64,000 nt of DNA, taken from contig NZ_MQWB01000011.1 in NCBI RefSeq assembly GCF_002257665.1, positions 62,001-126,000 on the forward strand. The letters run 5' to 3'. This document shows, one piece after another, positions 26,686 to 36,405 of the stretch (its first letter is position 1; each line of letters begins with the position of its first letter). Under the pieces are notes generated by a model, which was given only the letters and a program-made list of their open reading frames with translations, was not told the origin of the DNA and did no database searches. Source of the DNA: Rubricoccus marinus (GTDB lineage Bacteria > Bacteroidota > Rhodothermia > Rhodothermales > Rubricoccaceae). Both the position numbers and the translations under genes were made by a program.

Positions 26686-28710
26686 CTAGCGGAGGATGGA
26701 AACGGAGGTCGCCTCTGAGCGGGACCCGCTCTGCAGACGGAGGACGTAGAGCCCAGGGGCGAGGCCGCTGGCGTCGAGGTCGAGGGTGTGGTCACCAGAG
26801 CCGAGGGCGACGCCGTCGAGCAGGCGGAGGACTTCGCGTCCGCGCGCGTCGAGCACGCGGAGGGTGGTGACCTCCGGGGTGGCGAGCGAGAAGCGGACGG
26901 ACGCAGCGCGGCCGAAGGGGTTGGGCGCCACGCCGAGGTCGAGCGACGGCCTCGGTCGGACGGGCTCCGAGGCCGCCGGCACGCCCGTGGCCGAGCGGGC
27001 GGCCTCGACGGAGACCGCGAGGAAGACGAGCGGCGCGTTCCAGTTGATCGCGATCTCGTTGGAGGCGTAGCTGCACCAGACGTCGGTGTACGAGCGCGCG
27101 GGCAGAGCCGAGGGGTAGGTCGTGCAGCCGTCCTGCTGGCCCGGGTTGGGGCCGCCCGCCAGAAGCCCCGGCACGGGATCGGCCACGCCATCGGCGCGCG
27201 AGGGTCGATGGTGCGGGTTCCGAGGCGACTTGTCGCCGATGCCGGTCACGAACGAATAGCCCGTCGCGTTGCGGCCGAGGAGGTAGTCGAGGTTGGCACC
27301 CGCGGCGTGGAGGTAGCGCGCCTCGCCGGTGAGCCGGTAGGCCACCATCAGCGCGACGCCCTGGTTGGCCGCAACGGAGTTGCTGCCCCAGCCCCAGTTC
27401 CAGCTGTCCCGCCCCATCGGCACGCCGTAGGGCGTGCTCGCGACGGCCGACGCCAGAGGCCCAGCGGTGGCGAGGAGTGCGTTTCGAAGAGACGTCGTGT
27501 CCACGTCGGCCGCGATCTCGGCGCGGTGCGCCAGAAGCGAGTGGTAGCCGAGTTCGCGCACGCCTCCCCAGTAGGGAAGCCCGAGCTGGATCGGGTCGAA
27601 GGGCCGCGTGATCGTGAGGAAGCTGTCGGCGCGGGTCGCGACGTAGAGTTCCATCCCGGCCCAGTCGAACTCGTCCTCGAAGGAGCCGTCGCCGTACTCG
27701 CCGGTGTTGATGTTGGGGTCGAAGGCCGCGTTGAGCGCGCCTTGATCGTAGCGGACGTTCGGGTTCGCGCGAGCCCACGCCCATGCATCCAGCGAGGCCG
27801 TCAGAAGCGAGTCGGCGAGGCCGGGCAGGTCGTCTTCGAAGCCTCTGGCGATGCGGGACGCCTGCGCCGTCGTCGCGGCGAAGTCGAGAGTGGCGGCCGT
27901 GCCTTTCTGGACGACGTAGCGCGGGGCGGTGGCGTTTGCGGGCATGACCTCGCCGCTGAAGTTGGCGGTCGTCAGCTTGTGGTAAACGCCGCCGTCTTCA
28001 TCCTGCATCGCGAGCATCCAGCGAACGTTCCAGAGCACCTCATCGAGGAGGTCCGGGACCGCGTCGCCGCTCTCGGGAATGCCCGTCTCGAACGCCTCGA
28101 CGTACACCGGCTCCCACTCGTAGAGCGAGAGCAGCGTGCCGACCGAGATGCCGGAGTTGACGACGTACTTGTTGTAGTCGCCCGCGTCGTACCAGCCTTT
28201 CGGTGCGGAGATGAACGTGTTCGTGGGGCGGCTTGCGGTGGAGGCGGAGGCGTGGACCCGGACGGACGTATCGGGATGGCCCGCCGCGCGTGCCCACGGC
28301 CCGGCGTACTGCGCGTCCAGCGCCGTCGACGCGCGCTGGTAGTAGAAGCCCTTGAGAGCCGCTCGCGCCACGCCCTCCAGCGCCGCTGGCGCGATCTCGA
28401 AGGCGTAGGACGACCCGACGCCCTCGACCGAGAGCGTGTAGCTGCCCGGCGCCGTCACCGCGCTGAAGTCGGCCTGCCGGACCGTCTCGCCCGAGGCCGA
28501 CCACGTCCGCGCCGTGCCGAGCGTGCCGGTGTAGACCGTCGCGCCGTCACCCTCACGAACAACCGAGAACGCGCCGCTGGCGCCAGAGGCCGTCACGACG
28601 GCGACTTTGGGCGCGTCGGGGTAGAAGCCGACTTGGTTGAGGCGGATGTCGGTCTGGGCATCCGCCGCGGTGGCAGCGGAGAGGCAGAGCAGGAGAACGA
28701 GGTAGCGCAT
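26686..28710 (-). CDS. GH9 endoglucanase with T9SS domain
   Basis: The product is 674 aa. The signal peptide is followed by an Ig-like CelD_N domain (about 20-105, IRLNQVGFYPDAPKVAVVTA). The alpha6/alpha6 GH9 domain holds the catalytic Asp pair in GWYDAGDYNKYVVNSG, the GYSFVTGIGDKSPRNPHHRP segment with the His motif, and the acid Glu in YASNEIAINWNAPL. It ends with a T9SS domain (VAPNPFGRAASVRF to GLYVLRLQSG). The expected activity is endo-beta-1,4-glucanase on cellulose, mixed-linkage glucan or glucomannan outside the cell. The gap to the MFS gene upstream is only three bases. Confidence 0.93.
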   Translation of the reverse strand: MRYLVLLLCLSAATAADAQTDIRLNQVGFYPDAPKVAVVTASGASGAFSVVREGDGATVYTGTLGTARTWSASGETVRQADFSAVTAPGSYTLSVEGVGSSYAFEIAPAALEGVARAALKGFYYQRASTALDAQYAGPWARAAGHPDTSVRVHASASTASRPTNTFISAPKGWYDAGDYNKYVVNSGISVGTLLSLYEWEPVYVEAFETGIPESGDAVPDLLDEVLWNVRWMLAMQDEDGGVYHKLTTANFSGEVMPANATAPRYVVQKGTAATLDFAATTAQASRIARGFEDDLPGLADSLLTASLDAWAWARANPNVRYDQGALNAAFDPNINTGEYGDGSFEDEFDWAGMELYVATRADSFLTITRPFDPIQLGLPYWGGVRELGYHSLLAHRAEIAADVDTTSLRNALLATAGPLASAVASTPYGVPMGRDSWNWGWGSNSVAANQGVALMVAYRLTGEARYLHAAGANLDYLLGRNATGYSFVTGIGDKSPRNPHHRPSRADGVADPVPGLLAGGPNPGQQDGCTTYPSALPARSYTDVWCSYASNEIAINWNAPLVFLAVSVEAARSATGVPAASEPVRPRPSLDLGVAPNPFGRAASVRFSLATPEVTTLRVLDARGREVLRLLDGVALGSGDHTLDLDASGLAPGLYVLRLQSGSRSEATSVSILR

Positions 28711-28713
28711 GGG

Positions 28714-30117
28714 TCAGACGGTGGTGGCTACCAGATGCGCCTCTGGAATGGGCGCCTCGGGCGTGGCGCGGGCGCGCCAGAGGCCGTAGGCCGCGATGTA
28801 TCCGTAGCAGAGCGTGAGGAGCAGGAACGCGGGCTGCACGCCGGCCGAGTCCGCCAGGAGCCCGTAGAGCGGCGGGATGATCGCGCCGCCCACGATGGCC
28901 GTGCAGAGGATGCCCGAGCCCTGCGCGGTGTTCTCGCCCAGCCCGTCGATGGCGAGCGTAAAGATGGTCGCGAACTGGATGGAGTTGCACAGCCCGACGG
29001 CCAGGATCGCCACCATCGCGACGGCGCCAGAGGACGAGACGCTGAGCGCGATCAGGGCGATGGCCGCGCCGGAGAACAGCGCCAGAAGCCGTCCGGGCGA
29101 GACGAACTGGAGGAGCGCCGAGCCCACGAACCGGCCGATCATCGCGCCGCCCCAGTAGAGCGCCACGAACGTGCCCGCCAGCCGCTCCACGTTGAACGTC
29201 TCGAAGTCGCCGCCGGAGAGGAAGCCCGCGATACCCGCGAGTCCCGGGCTCTCCCGCACCAGCGCGGCCACGTCCAACTCTAGGAAGTAGTTGACGAGGT
29301 AGCTGCCAATCGCGACCTCGGCGCCGACGTAGACGAAGATGCCGAGGGCGCCCCACATCAGCGCGCCAGAGGCCCGCGCGGCGCGGTAGCTGCCCGCGAT
29401 GTGCCCGTCGCCCTCCAGGATCGTCGGCAGCTTGAACAGCGCGAAGCCGACGGCGATAGCGGCGAGGATGACCGCGAGGACGATGAACGGCGTCTGCACC
29501 GTCCCCGCCTCCGCCGCGAAGTAGGCCGCCTTGGCCTGGGGTGACATCGCGCCGATCTCGTCCGAGGTGAGGACCGTGTTGCCCAGGATGAACGCCGCGC
29601 CTACGAGCGGCGCGATGGTGGTCCCGAGCGAGTTAAACGCCTGCGCGAGGTTGAGCCGGGACGAGGCGGTGCGCGCCGGTCCGAGCGCGGCCACGTACGG
29701 GTTCGCGGCCACCTGCAGAACCGTGATGCCGCCCGCGAGCACGAACATCGCGAGCAAGAACAGCGGGTACACCCGGATCCCCGCCGCCGGCACGAACAGC
29801 AGGCACCCCGCCCCCATCGCGAGCAGCCCCACGACCACGCCGCGCTTGTAGCCGATCCGCGCGATGAGGTTGCCGCTCGGGATGGAGACGATGAAGTACG
29901 CCGCGAAAAACGCGAACTGCACCAGCGCCGCCTCGAAGTAGCTCAGCTCGAAGACCGCTTTCAGCCGGGGCACGAGCGCGTCCACCATCACGGTGATGAA
30001 CCCCCAGATAAAGAAGAGGCTCGTGACGACGATAAACGGCGTCCGGTAGCGGGCGGCGGGCGTGGCGCCGGGGGCCTCTGGCGCGCTCTGTGGCTGCGAG
30101 GGCGAGGTCGTGCTCAT
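28714..30117 (-). CDS. MFS sugar permease, FHS (FucP/GluP) family
   Basis: The product is 467 aa with 12 predicted helices. It opens RTPFIVVTSLFFIWGFITV, then FAAYFIVSIPSGNLIARIGY (the family loop 2-3 motif), and QVAANPYVAALGPARTASSR with LNLAQAFNSLGTTIAPLVGA, which are typical of fucose and glucose/galactose proton symporters. It is coupled by ATGA overlap to the GH3 gene. The probable cargo is a monosaccharide (glucose, galactose or mannose) produced by the locus enzymes. Confidence 0.9.
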   Translation of the reverse strand: MSTTSPSQPQSAPEAPGATPAARYRTPFIVVTSLFFIWGFITVMVDALVPRLKAVFELSYFEAALVQFAFFAAYFIVSIPSGNLIARIGYKRGVVVGLLAMGAGCLLFVPAAGIRVYPLFLLAMFVLAGGITVLQVAANPYVAALGPARTASSRLNLAQAFNSLGTTIAPLVGAAFILGNTVLTSDEIGAMSPQAKAAYFAAEAGTVQTPFIVLAVILAAIAVGFALFKLPTILEGDGHIAGSYRAARASGALMWGALGIFVYVGAEVAIGSYLVNYFLELDVAALVRESPGLAGIAGFLSGGDFETFNVERLAGTFVALYWGGAMIGRFVGSALLQFVSPGRLLALFSGAAIALIALSVSSSGAVAMVAILAVGLCNSIQFATIFTLAIDGLGENTAQGSGILCTAIVGGAIIPPLYGLLADSAGVQPAFLLLTLCYGYIAAYGLWRARATPEAPIPEAHLVATTV

Positions 30118-32375
30118 CGGCGCGGGACGTCGGCGAGGAACCGGACGGGGCCGATCACCTCGAACGTGGCCTCTTGGTCATCGATCATGACGCTGAACGT
30201 GCCCGGCTCCACGACCGGCCGGCCGTCCAGTCCGATAAAGGCGAGGTCCTCTGGCGTGAGCGTGAAGCGGACGGTTTCGGACTCGCCCGGCTCCAGGTCC
30301 ACGTCTGAGAAGTCGCGCAAGCGGCGAACGTGGGGCGTGAGGCTCGCGAAGTGTTGGCGCGAGAAGAGGAGAACGGCGTGGCGTCCCGCGCGGTCGCCCG
30401 TATTCGTGATCGTCACCTCCACGTCCACCTCGCCGTCCGTCCCGATCTCGGCCTCGCTCGTGCTCAGGCCGCTGGCGGCGAACGTCGTGTAGCTGAGTCC
30501 ATCGCCAAACTCGAACTGCGGCACGAAGCCGTCGGGGATGCGGGTGAAGCCGACGCCAAGCGCCTCGGGGTACTTGTGGTCGTAGGCAGTGATGCCGTTG
30601 GGGCCATCGGGGTAGGTCATCGAGAGGCGGCCGCTCGGGTTGACCTCGCCGAAGAGCGTCTCGGCGAGCGCTTCGGCGCCCTCGCTGCCGGGCCAGTAGC
30701 CCATCACGACCGCCTGCACGCCGCTGGCGATGCGGTTGATGAGCCGCGGGCGCCCTTCGAGAAGGACGAGCACGACTGGCGTGCCCGTCGCGATGACGGC
30801 CTGCGCGAGGTCGAGCTGGGCGTCGGGCAGCGCGAGGTCCTCGATGTCACCGACCCACTCGGCGTAGCCGGTTTCGCCGAGTGCGAGAACGACCACGTCG
30901 GCCTCTTGCGCGGCGGCGACGGCGGCCTCCACGTCGTCCGCGTCGGTCCACGTCGCGCCTCTGGCGTAGCTCGCGCCAGCGGCCCGGGTGCGGATGGCGT
31001 CGAGCAGCGTCGGCGAGCCCTCGGGGAAGAACTGGTCGTCGGTCCCCTGCCAGGTGTAGCTCCAGCCGCCGTGGAGCGCCGTCAGGTCGTCGGCAGCGGG
31101 GCCGATAACGGCGACCTTTGCCTCTGGCGCCAGAGGCAAAATGGCGCCCTCGTTCTTGAGCAGCGTGATGGACTGGCGCGCGGCTTGGCGGGCCGCTTCG
31201 GTATGCGCGTCCGTCCCCACGTCGCCCGCGAGGGCGGGGTTGGGGTGCGGCTCGTCGAAGAGGTGGAGCTTCTCCTTGAGCGTGAGGATGCGCCGCACGG
31301 ACTCGTCGACGCGGCTTTCAGGGATCGTGCCCTCCTCCACGAGTTCGACCAGCAGGTCGGTGAAGTCGTAGTCGTAGGGCGTCATGCTGATGTCGATGCC
31401 CGCCTCCACAGCCATCCGCACGGCGTCCTTCATCGTCGGAGCGACGCGGTGGCGGGTGTGGAGGAAGATGATGTCTTCCCAGTCCGTGACGGCCACGCCC
31501 TCGAAGCCAAGTTCGCCGCGCAGCACGTCGGTCAGCCAGTACTGACTGGCGTGGACGGGCACGCCGTCGATCTCGCCGGAGTTGATCATCACCGTCATTG
31601 CGCCCGCCTCCACGGCGGCGGCGAATGGCGGGAGGTGCCGCTCGCGGACGACGCGCATGGAGCCCTCGATAGGCGTCCGGTCTTTGCCGGAGATCGGGCC
31701 GCCGTAGCCCAGGTAGTGCTTCATCGTGGCCGCGATCTCGCCAGAGGCCTGGAGACCGCGGATCGTCGCGGCGCCCAGTTCGCCCGCGAGAAAGGGGTCC
31801 TCGCCGAACGTCTCGTAGAAACGCGGCCAGAGCGGCTGGCGACCTACGTCCATGACGGGTGCGAAATTCCACGTCAACCCGGCGGCGGCGCTCTCCGAGG
31901 CGGTCACGATGCCCGCCTGCTCGGCGAGGTCGCGGTCGAACGTCGCGCCCATGCCGACGCCGTGCGGAAAGATGGTCCCGCCGACGACGTAGTTGGCGCC
32001 GTGGACGTTGTCGATGCCGTACAGGACGGGAATACCGAGGCGCCCTTCTTCGAGCGCGACGGTCTGGATCTCTCGCAGCAGCGCGTGCCACCCCTCGACG
32101 GGCAGCGCGTCATCGTGGACGTTGATGATGGAGCCAATGCCGCGGTCGACGACGGCCTCGCGGAGTTTGGCGGCGTCCATCTCGACCCGGCCGCTCCCTT
32201 GCGACGGGGCCACCGCGAGAGGCGTAAGCGTGAGCTGCGTCATCTGGCCGACCTTCTCCGCCAACGTCATCTGCGAGAGGAGCGACTCGACGCGGTCGGA
32301 CGGGGTGAAGTCAGCGGGTTGCGCCTGAGCGGCGGCCACGGCCAGGGTCATGAGGAGAGGTGCGAAGCGATGCAT
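30114..32375 (-). CDS. GH3 beta-glucosidase/beta-mannosidase-like enzyme
   Basis: The product is 753 aa with signal peptide MHRFAPLLMTLAVAAAQA. The GH3 N-terminal domain contains KHYLGYGGPISGKDRTP and the nucleophile Asp in GFEGVAVTDWEDI. The GH3 C-terminal domain contains VAVIGPAADDLTALHGGWSY and GETGYAEWVGD. A fibronectin III-like domain ends the protein (HVRRLRDFSDVDLEPGESE). It resembles BglX, a periplasmic exo-acting beta-glycosidase that would trim glucose from cello- or glucomanno-oligosaccharides. A mannosidase specificity cannot be excluded. Confidence 0.92.
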   Translation of the reverse strand: MHRFAPLLMTLAVAAAQAQPADFTPSDRVESLLSQMTLAEKVGQMTQLTLTPLAVAPSQGSGRVEMDAAKLREAVVDRGIGSIINVHDDALPVEGWHALLREIQTVALEEGRLGIPVLYGIDNVHGANYVVGGTIFPHGVGMGATFDRDLAEQAGIVTASESAAAGLTWNFAPVMDVGRQPLWPRFYETFGEDPFLAGELGAATIRGLQASGEIAATMKHYLGYGGPISGKDRTPIEGSMRVVRERHLPPFAAAVEAGAMTVMINSGEIDGVPVHASQYWLTDVLRGELGFEGVAVTDWEDIIFLHTRHRVAPTMKDAVRMAVEAGIDISMTPYDYDFTDLLVELVEEGTIPESRVDESVRRILTLKEKLHLFDEPHPNPALAGDVGTDAHTEAARQAARQSITLLKNEGAILPLAPEAKVAVIGPAADDLTALHGGWSYTWQGTDDQFFPEGSPTLLDAIRTRAAGASYARGATWTDADDVEAAVAAAQEADVVVLALGETGYAEWVGDIEDLALPDAQLDLAQAVIATGTPVVLVLLEGRPRLINRIASGVQAVVMGYWPGSEGAEALAETLFGEVNPSGRLSMTYPDGPNGITAYDHKYPEALGVGFTRIPDGFVPQFEFGDGLSYTTFAASGLSTSEAEIGTDGEVDVEVTITNTGDRAGRHAVLLFSRQHFASLTPHVRRLRDFSDVDLEPGESETVRFTLTPEDLAFIGLDGRPVVEPGTFSVMIDDQEATFEVIGPVRFLADVPRR

Positions 32376-32401
32376 GAAGGAGGGATCGGGGGCGCCAGAG
32401 G

Positions 32402-35188
32402 CTAGCGGGTGAGGAGCACGCGGCGGACCTGGACGGCGTCGCCTGCCTGGAGGCGGACGAGGTAGACGCCGCTACTGAGGCCGCTGGCGTCGAAGCGGAC
32501 GGTGTGGGCGCCCGCGTCCTGCGGGCCGTCGGCGAGAGTGGCCACGCGGCGGCCGGTCACGTCGAGCACGTCGAGGCGGACGGCCCCTGGCGTTGCGAGG
32601 CGGTAGGTGAGCGTCGTGGCGTCCGAGAAGGGGTTGGGCGCAGCGGGGCCGAGGCGCGGAGCGCCAGAGGCCTCTGGCGCGTCGTCCGTCCCGACGACAG
32701 CGGCCAGTTCGACGCCGAGATAGTCCACGTGCATGTAGCCCCAGAAGCGCTCCATGCGGATGGTGTTGGCGCCCGCCTCCAGGTCGAGCGTGACGCGGCG
32801 CTGGAGCCACTGGTTGTCCGGGCCGGTAAAGCGGACGGATGTAGAATCGCCGTCTACGACGAGGTACTGCGTCTTCTCCCCGAAGGGCAGCCGGTAGCCG
32901 ACTGTCACGGTCGCAGGGCCTGCGCGGACGGCGTCCACGGTCCAGACGAGCGTGCCGCCGTTCTCGCCGTTCATCTCGGCGTAGCTCCCGCCGCTGGCGC
33001 TGGACTCGCTGACGGTCGCGATGTCGCCAGAGGCCTGGGCGGCCTCGGCCTCGTAGCGCTGGAACGATGCCGCTGGTGCGATGAGGACGGGGTAGTCCCC
33101 CGTCGAGACGACGAGCCCGTCGCTGTCGGTGGCGATGGCGGTGAGGACGTGCTCGCCCGCTTCGGCACCGCTCCACGCCGCGGTGAACGGCGCCGCGGCG
33201 TCGGTCGCCAGAGGCTCGCCGTCGAGGACGAACTGGACGCTCGCGACGGTTCCGTCGGAGTCCGTCGCCTCGGCGGTGAGGGTAAGGTTCACGCCCGGCA
33301 CGTAGATGGCCTGGAGGCCGGGGTTGGCGAACGCGACCTCTGGCGGCTGGAGCGCGGATTCGAGCCCGTAGACCTCCATCTCGAAGAGCGAGAACCCGTA
33401 GCGCTGGCCGCTGATGGTCACGCGGTCCAGCCCGTGCATCCGCACGAAGCGGCCGCTGGCGGGCGTGGCGAACGTGATCTCATCCGTCCCGCCGTCGCCG
33501 CTGCGCTCCTCATAGACCGAGCGCCAGAGGTGGCCGTCGTAAGACACCTCGATGTCGTACGACGCGCCGTAGGCGGCTTCCCAGGAGAGGACCACGCGCG
33601 CGATGTCGTAGGCCTGGCCGAGGTCGACGGCGATCCACTCGTCGTTGGGGTCGTCGTCGAGTTGCTCGTCGGCGGTCCCGCCAGAGGCGCCGTCGTTCCA
33701 GGCGCTGGCCCAGCGCGTGGTGGGGTCGCCGTCCACGGCGCCCTCAGGCACGCGGTCTACGCCGCAGCAGGTCTCGTAGGTGGAGGCCGTGACGGGACCG
33801 TTCAGGGCGCGGTTGACCTCGCTCGGCTCCAGCACGCTGACGGTGACGGAAGCTGTCTCCGTATTCGTGGCGTCGTCCACGTCCGTCGCGACGAGGGTGT
33901 AGGTCGTTGTGGCCTCTGGCGAGACGGCGAGTACGCCAGAGGCGTCGACCGGGCTGCCGTCGAGCGTGACCGTCGCGTTGCTCGTGGACCATTCCAGCGT
34001 GCTCGTTTGTCTTGCTTCGATGCCCTCGGGAGAGGCCGTGAAGCTCAGGAGGCGGAAGCCGGGGTCGATGTCCACGTCCTCGGGGTGGAGATCGAACATC
34101 GTCTGGGTGGATTCCAGGATGCGCGGCCAGTTGACGACGCCTTCGGCGCTGACGGGGTAGTTGAACCACTGCCACCCAAGCGCTCCCGCGTAGCCGGTGT
34201 CGTAGAGCGTCGTGTAGAGGTCCCCGTACGGCACCCCATAGACGGCGTCGTTGTTGCCGTCACCGCCTCCGTTGCTCCCGCCGAGGTAGAACTCTGCCAT
34301 CACGATGGGCTTGTCCAGCCCCCAGTAGTTGGCCGGGTGGTGGAACGGCGACAGCGCCGTCCCCCCCCACTCGTAATAGTGGACGCTGTAGAAGTCGAGC
34401 GTGCCGTCGGGGTCGCCTCCAGCGGCAACGAGGCGGGCGTCGGCGTAGTAGTTCATGTCCGGCTGGCCCTCCTGCGAGAGCCGGTCAGACGAAGCGCGGA
34501 AGCTCCACGAGCCGTTGGTGACGAGCACTCCAGGGGCCGCGCGGTGGATCGCGCCGACGGTCTGGTTCACGAACCGCTGGACGTCGGCCATGCCGACGCG
34601 CTCGGGCGTCCAGCCGAACTCGCGCGTCATCCCCTCGGGCTCGTTGAAGATCTCCCAGGCGATGATGGCCGGGTGGTCCTCCAGCGCGTCCACCATCGGT
34701 ACGAGGGCGTTGTCGATGTACGTCTGCGTCAGGGCCGCGCTCTCGAGCAGCGCGCGGTTCTGCGCCAGCTTGGTCGCTGAGCGCCCGGACTGGAGCATGT
34801 CGAAGGACCAGAGGCAGAGCTTGAGCCCGATCTCGTTCTCCCACGCGAGGTCCAGGATGGCCTGCAGATCCTCGATGGTCCCCTCGCCCGGCCCGGTGAT
34901 CACGCCCGTCTCGGTAGCGCTGTACGCTGGCGACGCGTCCCCCGTCGTGTGGAGCCAAAGGCGCATCGCGTTGCCGCCGCTCGCGTGAAGCTCTTGGAAG
35001 ATGGTCTCGAACTGCGCGAGGTCGGTGTTTCCTGGGCCGATGTCGCGCGAGAAGTCTACCCAGGCCACGTTGCCGCCGCTTAGCCAGAAGTCCTGGTCGT
35101 TGAACGCGATGGTGCTCTGCGCCGCCGCTGGCGCGGCGCCAGCGGCGAGAAGCGTCAGGAAGAAAGAAGCGAGGATCCGGCGGAACAT
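32402..35188 (-). CDS. multimodular GH5-type mannanase with F5/8C, Ig, CBM35-like and T9SS modules
   Basis: The product is 928 aa. After the signal peptide the catalytic domain (about 25-360) has the acid/base Glu in WEIFNEPEGM and the nucleophile Glu in KPIVMAEFYLGG, as in GH5-type beta-mannanases. Then come a short Ig-like linker domain (about 375-455), a discoidin F5/8C domain (NRALNGPVTASTYETCCG to RFVRMHGLDRV), a second Ig-like domain and a CBM35-like module (RYEAEAAQASGDIA to WGYMHVDYLGVEL). The T9SS tail is APNPFSDATTLTY to GVYLVRLQAG. It is probably surface-attached or secreted. The linker-F5/8C pair resembles that of the partial esterase at 62208. Confidence 0.88.
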   Translation of the reverse strand: MFRRILASFFLTLLAAGAAPAAAQSTIAFNDQDFWLSGGNVAWVDFSRDIGPGNTDLAQFETIFQELHASGGNAMRLWLHTTGDASPAYSATETGVITGPGEGTIEDLQAILDLAWENEIGLKLCLWSFDMLQSGRSATKLAQNRALLESAALTQTYIDNALVPMVDALEDHPAIIAWEIFNEPEGMTREFGWTPERVGMADVQRFVNQTVGAIHRAAPGVLVTNGSWSFRASSDRLSQEGQPDMNYYADARLVAAGGDPDGTLDFYSVHYYEWGGTALSPFHHPANYWGLDKPIVMAEFYLGGSNGGGDGNNDAVYGVPYGDLYTTLYDTGYAGALGWQWFNYPVSAEGVVNWPRILESTQTMFDLHPEDVDIDPGFRLLSFTASPEGIEARQTSTLEWSTSNATVTLDGSPVDASGVLAVSPEATTTYTLVATDVDDATNTETASVTVSVLEPSEVNRALNGPVTASTYETCCGVDRVPEGAVDGDPTTRWASAWNDGASGGTADEQLDDDPNDEWIAVDLGQAYDIARVVLSWEAAYGASYDIEVSYDGHLWRSVYEERSGDGGTDEITFATPASGRFVRMHGLDRVTISGQRYGFSLFEMEVYGLESALQPPEVAFANPGLQAIYVPGVNLTLTAEATDSDGTVASVQFVLDGEPLATDAAAPFTAAWSGAEAGEHVLTAIATDSDGLVVSTGDYPVLIAPAASFQRYEAEAAQASGDIATVSESSASGGSYAEMNGENGGTLVWTVDAVRAGPATVTVGYRLPFGEKTQYLVVDGDSTSVRFTGPDNQWLQRRVTLDLEAGANTIRMERFWGYMHVDYLGVELAAVVGTDDAPEASGAPRLGPAAPNPFSDATTLTYRLATPGAVRLDVLDVTGRRVATLADGPQDAGAHTVRFDASGLSSGVYLVRLQAGDAVQVRRVLLTR

Positions 35189-35225
35189 GATGGGCGGGAG
35201 TACGGGCGAGAGCAGCGGGGTGGAC

Positions 35226-36398
35226 CTACTGCTCGTAGAGATCGGGCAGGTCGCCTTCGAGCCAGACGAAGTCGCGTGAGGCGAAGCGCCGGAAGTCCTC
35301 GGCGTCGGCGCCGGCGGGGTGTGGGCCGAAGTAGTGCGTCGTGCTCTGGCCGCTGGCGGCGCGGGCTTCGGCGTTGGCGTTGCGCCAGACGAGCGCGTAG
35401 GCGATGCGCCGCGCGTCGGGGTCGGACTCGATGGCGCGCAAGAGGCGGTTCGTCCACCAATCCGCGTCGGGCACGCCTTCCAGGCCCGTTTCGCTGAGCA
35501 CAGCGAGCTTGCCTCTGGCGTCGGCCATGCGGACGACCATCCCGAGGCGGCGCGTCATGTCGGCGACGGTTGAATCGGAGCGGAGCGCCTGGTAATCGTC
35601 CGAGCCGAGCACGTCCACGTAGTCGTCGCCGGGGTAGCGCTCCAGGTACTCCGCCTCAGTCTGGAAGACGTCGGGCGAGTACACGTAGAGCAGGTTGTGC
35701 AGCCCTTTCTCGTCGCGGAGGTACTCGACGGTGAAGCGCCAGAGGCCCGTGTACTCCTCCACGGTCGAGAGGTCGCGGCCCCACCAGAACCAGCTTCCGG
35801 TGTGCTCGTGGTAGGGGCGGAAGAGGATGGGAATGGGTCGGCCGTTGGCATCGCGGAGGCCGTCCACGAAGGACGCGAACGTGTCGAGCCAGGATCGGAA
35901 TTCCTCATGCTTCTCCCCCCCTGGCAGAGCCGCGTAGACGGCGCGCGTGGTGTCCCAGGTGTTGCCGCCCGAGACGGGGTTCGCCATGTGCCACGCGAGC
36001 GTGATGACGCCACCTCTTGCGTGGCCCTCGCGGATCCACCGCTGCATGTTCTGGAAATCCACGCCGTCGAGGTTGGCAGCGTTGCCGAGTTCGAGGTCGC
36101 CGAGCTCCCAGCCGTAGACGGCGGGGTAGTCGCCTGCGGTCTCTTTCACGTCCGAGCGGCCCGGCTCGTTCACCCACTCCACGCCGTACGCGAGGTCGTC
36201 CTGGTGTCCGAAGAGGACGCGGTCGGGCGCGATCCGCTGGAGGTTGGCATAGAGCGCGCGCGTCTCTGCCGTCGCATTCGGGTCCACGAGGTCTGGGCCC
36301 TCGGCCTCTGGCGCCAGAGGCGGCGTAGAGGCGCAGGCAGCGAGGCTCGCGGCGAGCGCGAGGACCGCCAGAGCACGAGAGAAGGAACGAGGCAACAT
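35226..36398 (-). CDS. GH26 beta-mannanase, lipoprotein (copy 1)
   Basis: The product is 390 aa with a lipoprotein signal peptide ending LAACAS, so it is lipidated on Cys22. GH26 features: RVLFGHQDDLAYG, GGVITLAWHMANPVSGGNTW, the acid/base Glu in FRPYHEHTGSWFWWG and the nucleophile Glu in LAVLSETGLEG. Mannobiose-producing or endo-mannanase activity is expected. It shares most blocks with the next gene (36406-37578), so the two are tandem duplicates that have diverged considerably. The gap between them is seven bases. Confidence 0.93.
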   Translation of the reverse strand: MLPRSFSRALAVLALAASLAACASTPPLAPEAEGPDLVDPNATAETRALYANLQRIAPDRVLFGHQDDLAYGVEWVNEPGRSDVKETAGDYPAVYGWELGDLELGNAANLDGVDFQNMQRWIREGHARGGVITLAWHMANPVSGGNTWDTTRAVYAALPGGEKHEEFRSWLDTFASFVDGLRDANGRPIPILFRPYHEHTGSWFWWGRDLSTVEEYTGLWRFTVEYLRDEKGLHNLLYVYSPDVFQTEAEYLERYPGDDYVDVLGSDDYQALRSDSTVADMTRRLGMVVRMADARGKLAVLSETGLEGVPDADWWTNRLLRAIESDPDARRIAYALVWRNANAEARAASGQSTTHYFGPHPAGADAEDFRRFASRDFVWLEGDLPDLYEQ

Positions 36399-36405
36399 CG
36401 GCGGG

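Noticed and set aside
30330-32405. Long open frame on the plus strand opposite GH3
   Set aside because: It is a high-GC antisense shadow: composition is biased, it has no domain homology, and it mirrors the frame of the GH3 gene.
32504-34780. 758-codon plus-strand open frame opposite the GH5 mannanase
   Set aside because: Antisense shadow; the minus strand has catalytic Glu residues, CBM and T9SS signals.
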